Positions 60,604-64,000 of a DNA stretch of 64,000 nucleotides are shown piece by piece (positions within the stretch are counted from its first letter, which is position 1; every line of letters starts with the position of its first letter). The DNA lies in contig NZ_CABVPN010000012.1 in NCBI RefSeq assembly GCF_902499115.1, positions 62,001 through 126,000 of the forward strand, in the 5' to 3' direction. The translations under genes were made by a program, and so were the position numbers. This DNA comes from Burkholderia diffusa. Lineage in GTDB: Bacteria; Pseudomonadota; Gammaproteobacteria; Burkholderiales; Burkholderiaceae. The notes below the pieces were generated by a model, which saw only the letters and a list, made by a program, of their open reading frames with translations, was not told the origin of the DNA and did no database searches.

Positions 60604-62829
60604 ATGAAAACTGCATCTCCCCTGCTGGAATCGGCACCGATGCGGGCCGATCACTTCGTCCAGTTCTACGAGTCCGATGCGCAGCTCGTGTCGGAAGTCG
60701 CACTGTTCGCGGCCGATGCGCTGCGCGCGGGCGGCAGCGCGATCGTGATCGCGCGACCCGACTGCCTCGCGGCGGTGCACGAACGCCTGCGCACGCTCGG
60801 CGCACCGATCGGCCACGCGGCCCGCGAGCGCATCTTCATGTCGAGCGCGCAGACGCTGCTCGACAGCTTCATGGACGGCGACCTCCCTGACCCCGCGCGC
60901 TTTCGCCGCTCGATCGGCACGATCGTCGAAGCGGCGGTCCGCGCCGGCCGACCCGTGCATGTGTTCGGCGAAATGGTCGCGCTGCTGTGCGCGCAGGAGC
61001 GGTACGCCGGTGCGCTGCGGCTCGAAGCGCTATGGAACGAGCTGATCGAGCAACATCGCTTCTCGCTTTACTGCGGCTATCCGGGCGACGTGTTTCCAAG
61101 CGCCGAGCAATCGGAGACGTTCCGCCATGTGTGCGCGCTGCATCGCCGCATCCTGCCCGACGCATCGCTGCGCAACGACGAAAACGAGCTGCACCTGACG
61201 CTGGCGCTGTCGCAGCAGCGCTCGCGCGCGCTGAGCGACGAGATCCGCCGTCGCGAGGACGCCGAGCAGCAACGCAATGGCGTCCTGATGCACGCGCCGT
61301 TGCCGATCGCGCTGCTGTCGGGCGCCGCACACCGGATCGTGCTCGCGAATCACCGTTTCTCGGAGCTGTGCGGCCGGACCGACATCGTCGACCAGCGGCT
61401 GACGTCGGTGCTACCCGGCGGCGATACGCCGGCGATCGTGCGCGCGCTGGAAACCGCCCGCACGCTGGGCCGCTCGACGACGATCAGCGAGCACCGTGAC
61501 CGGCCCGAGCCGGACGACGCCCGCGTGTACCGGCTGCACTTCAATCCGCAGCCGCTCGCGGACGGGCTCGGCGTGATCGTCAGCGCGGTCGAGGTGACCG
61601 AGCACGTCGCCGCGCGCGAGAAGCTCGTCGCCGCGAATGCCGAGCGCGACCGGCTGCTCGGCGAACTTCGTGACGCGAATCAGGCGAAGGATCAGTTTCT
61701 CGCGGTGCTCGGCCATGAGCTGCGTAATCCGCTGACGCCGATCTCGCTCGCGCTGGAGCTGATCCGCCATCGCGACGGCCAGGCGACGCCGAACGAGATC
61801 GCGATCATCCAGCGGCAGCTCGATCACATGGTCCGGCTGATCGACGATCTGCTCGACGTGTCGCGCATCACGCGCGGCAAGATCACGCTGAAGAAGGAAC
61901 CCGTGCAGCTCGCGGACATCGTCGACCGCGCGGTCGAGGTCGCGAGCCCGCTGTTCGAGCAGCGCCGTCACCGCCTGCATGTCGACACCGATCCGGACGC
62001 GCGCTGCCACGGCGACTCGGTGCGGCTGTCGCAGGTCGTCGCGAACCTGCTGACCAACGCGGCGAAATACACGCTGCCGGGCGGCGACATCACGGTGCGC
62101 GCGGCCCGCGGCGCCGACGGCACCGCGCTCGTCGAGGTAAGCGACAACGGCGCCGGCATTCCGCGCGACCGCCTCGACAGCATCTTCGAGCCGTTCTACC
62201 GGCTCGACGGCGACGCGAAGCAGGCGCACGGCGGCCTCGGTATCGGCCTCGCGCTCGTGCGCAGTCTCGTCACCCTGCACGGCGGCACGGTGCGCGCGGA
62301 CAGCGCCGGACCCGGCTGCGGCAGCACGTTTACGATCTCACTGCCCGAGTACCGGCCGAAAGCCGTGGCAATGGCCGCGCCGCAGCCGCCGCACGGCATC
62401 CGCGACATGGCGCCGGGCCGCACCGGCCGGCGCGTGATGCTGGTCGACGACAACGAGGATGCCGCGTCGACACTCGCGCAATGGCTGCGCGAGGCCGGTC
62501 ACGAAGTCGCCGTCGTGCACGACCCGGTGACCGCGCTGGCCGCGTACCGCGCTTACCGTCCCGACGTCGCGATCCTCGACATCGGGCTGCCGGTGATGGA
62601 CGGCTATGAACTGCTGAGGCGGCTGAAGGCGATCAACGAAGTCACGCCGTGCATCTTTCTCGCGCTGACCGGCTATGGCCGCAACGCGGATCGCGAACGC
62701 TGTCTCGCGACCGGGTTTCTGGAGCATTTCGTGAAACCGGTCGACCCGGCCGCACTTCATCTCGCGATGAGCCCGCCCAACCCGAACGGCGATTCGCACG
62801 ACGGCGCCGGAGCGGAAGCCGGACGCTGA
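60604..62829 (+). CDS. MEDS-PAS hybrid sensor histidine kinase/response regulator
   Basis: A 741-aa hybrid kinase. Residues about 12-175 form a MEDS/DcmR-like domain (H-F-V-Q-F-Y-E-S-D-A-Q-L). A PAS-like domain lies at about 225-335. HisKA has the phospho-acceptor His371 in G-H-E-L-R-N-P-L. The HATPase has N-L-L-T-N-A-A-K-Y and G-L-G-I-G-L-A-L-V. The C-terminal receiver has D659 in I-L-D-I-G-L-P-V-M-D-G. No membrane segment, so it is cytoplasmic. MEDS domains are thought to sense small hydrocarbon-like or unknown ligands. No cognate output regulator is next to it. Confidence 0.92.
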   Translation: MKTASPLLESAPMRADHFVQFYESDAQLVSEVALFAADALRAGGSAIVIARPDCLAAVHERLRTLGAPIGHAARERIFMSSAQTLLDSFMDGDLPDPARFRRSIGTIVEAAVRAGRPVHVFGEMVALLCAQERYAGALRLEALWNELIEQHRFSLYCGYPGDVFPSAEQSETFRHVCALHRRILPDASLRNDENELHLTLALSQQRSRALSDEIRRREDAEQQRNGVLMHAPLPIALLSGAAHRIVLANHRFSELCGRTDIVDQRLTSVLPGGDTPAIVRALETARTLGRSTTISEHRDRPEPDDARVYRLHFNPQPLADGLGVIVSAVEVTEHVAAREKLVAANAERDRLLGELRDANQAKDQFLAVLGHELRNPLTPISLALELIRHRDGQATPNEIAIIQRQLDHMVRLIDDLLDVSRITRGKITLKKEPVQLADIVDRAVEVASPLFEQRRHRLHVDTDPDARCHGDSVRLSQVVANLLTNAAKYTLPGGDITVRAARGADGTALVEVSDNGAGIPRDRLDSIFEPFYRLDGDAKQAHGGLGIGLALVRSLVTLHGGTVRADSAGPGCGSTFTISLPEYRPKAVAMAAPQPPHGIRDMAPGRTGRRVMLVDDNEDAASTLAQWLREAGHEVAVVHDPVTALAAYRAYRPDVAILDIGLPVMDGYELLRRLKAINEVTPCIFLALTGYGRNADRERCLATGFLEHFVKPVDPAALHLAMSPPNPNGDSHDGAGAEAGR

Positions 62830-62886
62830 ACGGGGCACGGGACACCGGGCACGCAGCCAACCTACGCTCGGAAAGCGTCGTGCGGC

Positions 62887-63597
62887 TCAGTTCTCCGCGG
62901 AATAACGGATCGACGTCAGGCCAGCCAATTCGGCGATCCGGATCAATTGAGGCAGCATCGCATCGGCATTGGTCGGTTCGCGCCACGCTACGAACAGTTC
63001 CTCTTCGCGCGCCGCACGCGCGGCCGTTTCGCGAAAACCGCGCGTGCGGCACGCGAAGCCAGCGTCGCGCAGCCCGGTCGTCAGACGCTCGCGCGCCGGC
63101 GAGCCGAATTCGTACTCGATCGTGATCAGTGCCGTCCTGACGCGCCGCACGCGCTGCTCGACCAGCCGCAGCGGCCACACGACGAGGAGTCCGAGCACGA
63201 GTCCGAGCGCGCCGAGCGACAACTGTCCGCCGCCGATGCACAGACCGACCACGGTCACGAACCACAGCGTCGCGGCTGTCGTCACGCCGGATACGAGGCC
63301 GTCGCGATGCAGGATCGCGCCGCCGCCGATAAAGCCCATCCCGGTCAGGATGCCGAGCGGCAGGCGCATCAGGTCGAGCACCGAGAACGCGCCCTGCGGC
63401 TTGCCGGCCTGCAGCAGCAACGCATTGACCTGAAGCATCGACAGGCACGCGGCAAGGCAGACGAGGATCGTCGTGCGCAGCCCGGCCGTCTTGCCGGATT
63501 CGCTGCGATCGAGACCGATCAGCCCGCCCGCGACCAGCGCGAGGGCGATCCTGACGAGGACCGCATCCCACTGAAGTACGACCGGCATCGGCTCCAT
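62887..63597 (-). CDS. MgtC/SapB-family membrane protein
   Basis: A 236-aa protein: four or five N-terminal membrane helices with the MgtC signature (G-L-I-G-L-D-R, G-L-R-T-T-I-L-V and G-M-G-F-I-G-G-G-A-I), then a soluble C-terminal domain of about 80 residues. MgtC proteins influence Mg2+ homeostasis, ATP synthase and survival in macrophages. GGGAGGGAGG precedes the ATG. A Mg2+-responsive leader cannot be confirmed from the short upstream region. Confidence 0.93.
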   Translation of the reverse strand: MEPMPVVLQWDAVLVRIALALVAGGLIGLDRSESGKTAGLRTTILVCLAACLSMLQVNALLLQAGKPQGAFSVLDLMRLPLGILTGMGFIGGGAILHRDGLVSGVTTAATLWFVTVVGLCIGGGQLSLGALGLVLGLLVVWPLRLVEQRVRRVRTALITIEYEFGSPARERLTTGLRDAGFACRTRGFRETAARAAREEELFVAWREPTNADAMLPQLIRIAELAGLTSIRYSAEN

Positions 63598-64000
63598 GCG
63601 CGCCTCCCTCCCAATTCGTCATGTGTGACACGTCGCGGTGCGGCCGCGGGCGGCGCTTGCGGGGCGCAAGGTTCGGGCCCGACCTGTTTGTGGAATGACG
63701 GACGCGCGCCGCGCGGGCCGTCGACGACGACGTTGGCCCACTGACCGTGATCGCCGCCGGCGGATAACCGTCGGCGCCATGCGTCCTCGCCGGCCTGGCC
63801 GGCTCGACACTTTTTCGTATTCGATTGGATACGAAGGCGGTTTCAACATACAGCTCTACGAGCTTTTGTTCCCGTTCGGGTACGAAACGATGTTCCGAGT
63901 CCTTTTACTGGACTTTCGTTCCTGTACGGATACGAAATGCTGCTCAGGCCGTCGAGTTGTGCAATACTGTTCCCGATCAGATACGAAGTACGGAGAACGT
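63598..64000. other. Upstream region of an off-window gene with tandem operators
   Basis: 403 bp with no gene. The first 210 bp are GC-rich. From about 63811 base composition drops and four operator-like repeats occur, so a regulated promoter facing right is likely just before the window end. Confidence 0.5.
63814..63987 (+). repeat. Four tandem operator-like repeats at 50-51 bp spacing
   Basis: 22-bp units at 63814, 63865, 63915 and 63966. Unit 1 is TTCGTAT-N8-ATACGAA, an exact inverted repeat. The others share TTC near the middle and G/ATACGAA at the end (unit 3 ends GGATACGAA, unit 4 AGATACGAA). Start-to-start distances are 51, 50 and 51 bp, near five helical turns, so a repressor bound to all four would sit on one face of the DNA. 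Confidence 0.75.

Noticed and set aside
1..64000. CRISPR arrays, tRNA or rRNA genes, insertion sequences, integrases
   Set aside because: No regularly spaced long direct repeats, no cloverleaf-like sequences, and no transposase or integrase signatures were seen on reading.

Overview
The window is high-GC DNA (roughly two thirds G+C by eye) from a beta-proteobacterium, most likely a Burkholderia of the cepacia complex. Evidence is the codon usage, the polyhydroxybutyrate (PHB) genes, and a gene set that matches what I remember of the low-oxygen-activated (lxa) locus reported in B. cenocepacia. I could not search for it, so the species is inference. No rRNA, tRNA, CRISPR array or insertion sequence was seen.

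Layout. 1-12.7 kb: a triple BON-domain protein and two export clusters, each headed by a related small membrane protein: an outer-membrane factor/HlyD/double-ATPase ABC-2 system, then an FtsX-type ABC permease/ATPase/HlyD/outer-membrane factor system. 12.7-15 kb: an unknown protein and a beta-CASP RNase-like metallohydrolase. 14.9-20.1 kb: a leftward operon phasin-like/phaB/phaC/phosphotransacetylase/alcohol dehydrogenase. 20.2-24.3 kb: four universal stress proteins around acetate kinase. 24.5-28.3 kb: a regulatory cassette of PAS sensor kinase, NarL/FixJ-type regulator and FNR-type protein with the iron-sulfur cysteines. 28.3-34.2 kb: a second alcohol dehydrogenase, an Acg-like nitroreductase, cytochrome c, a LOG-family protein and a SulP transporter. 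34.2-45 kb: BON, Hsp20, a fifth universal stress protein, DUF1488, a P-type ATPase, an APH/P-loop kinase, CBS and rhomboid proteins. 45.6-50.6 kb: DHH phosphoesterase, PRPP synthetase, an APH-like protein and nicotinate phosphoribosyltransferase. 50.7-58.1 kb: a second BON/CBS/79-aa set, PHB depolymerase and PEP synthase. 58.4-64 kb: a different neighbourhood (methyltransferase, glycosyltransferase remnant, MEDS hybrid kinase, MgtC/SapB) ending in four evenly spaced operator-like repeats.

How it works together. I found 25 copies of a 14-bp FNR/ANR-type box (TTGAY-N4-RTCAA, with up to one outer mismatch) between about 0.76 and 58.2 kb, in front of nearly every transcription unit. Most are followed, 21 nt after the box, by a -10-like hexamer. 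The encoded FNR-type protein has both the cluster cysteines and the E-x-x-S-R recognition helix expected to read such boxes. The island therefore looks like one oxygen-controlled regulon for anoxic persistence: carbon storage and remobilisation (PHB), substrate-level ATP (Pta/AckA), redox balance (alcohol dehydrogenases, nitroreductases), NAD/PRPP salvage, gluconeogenic PEP, chaperone and stress proteins, and envelope export. The list of families parallels the DosR dormancy regulon of Mycobacterium tuberculosis. Several decayed genes (a frameshifted AAA-associated domain gene, a sensor kinase, a glycosyltransferase tail, an orphan promoter) and repeated modules suggest that the island grew and shrank by duplication and loss.
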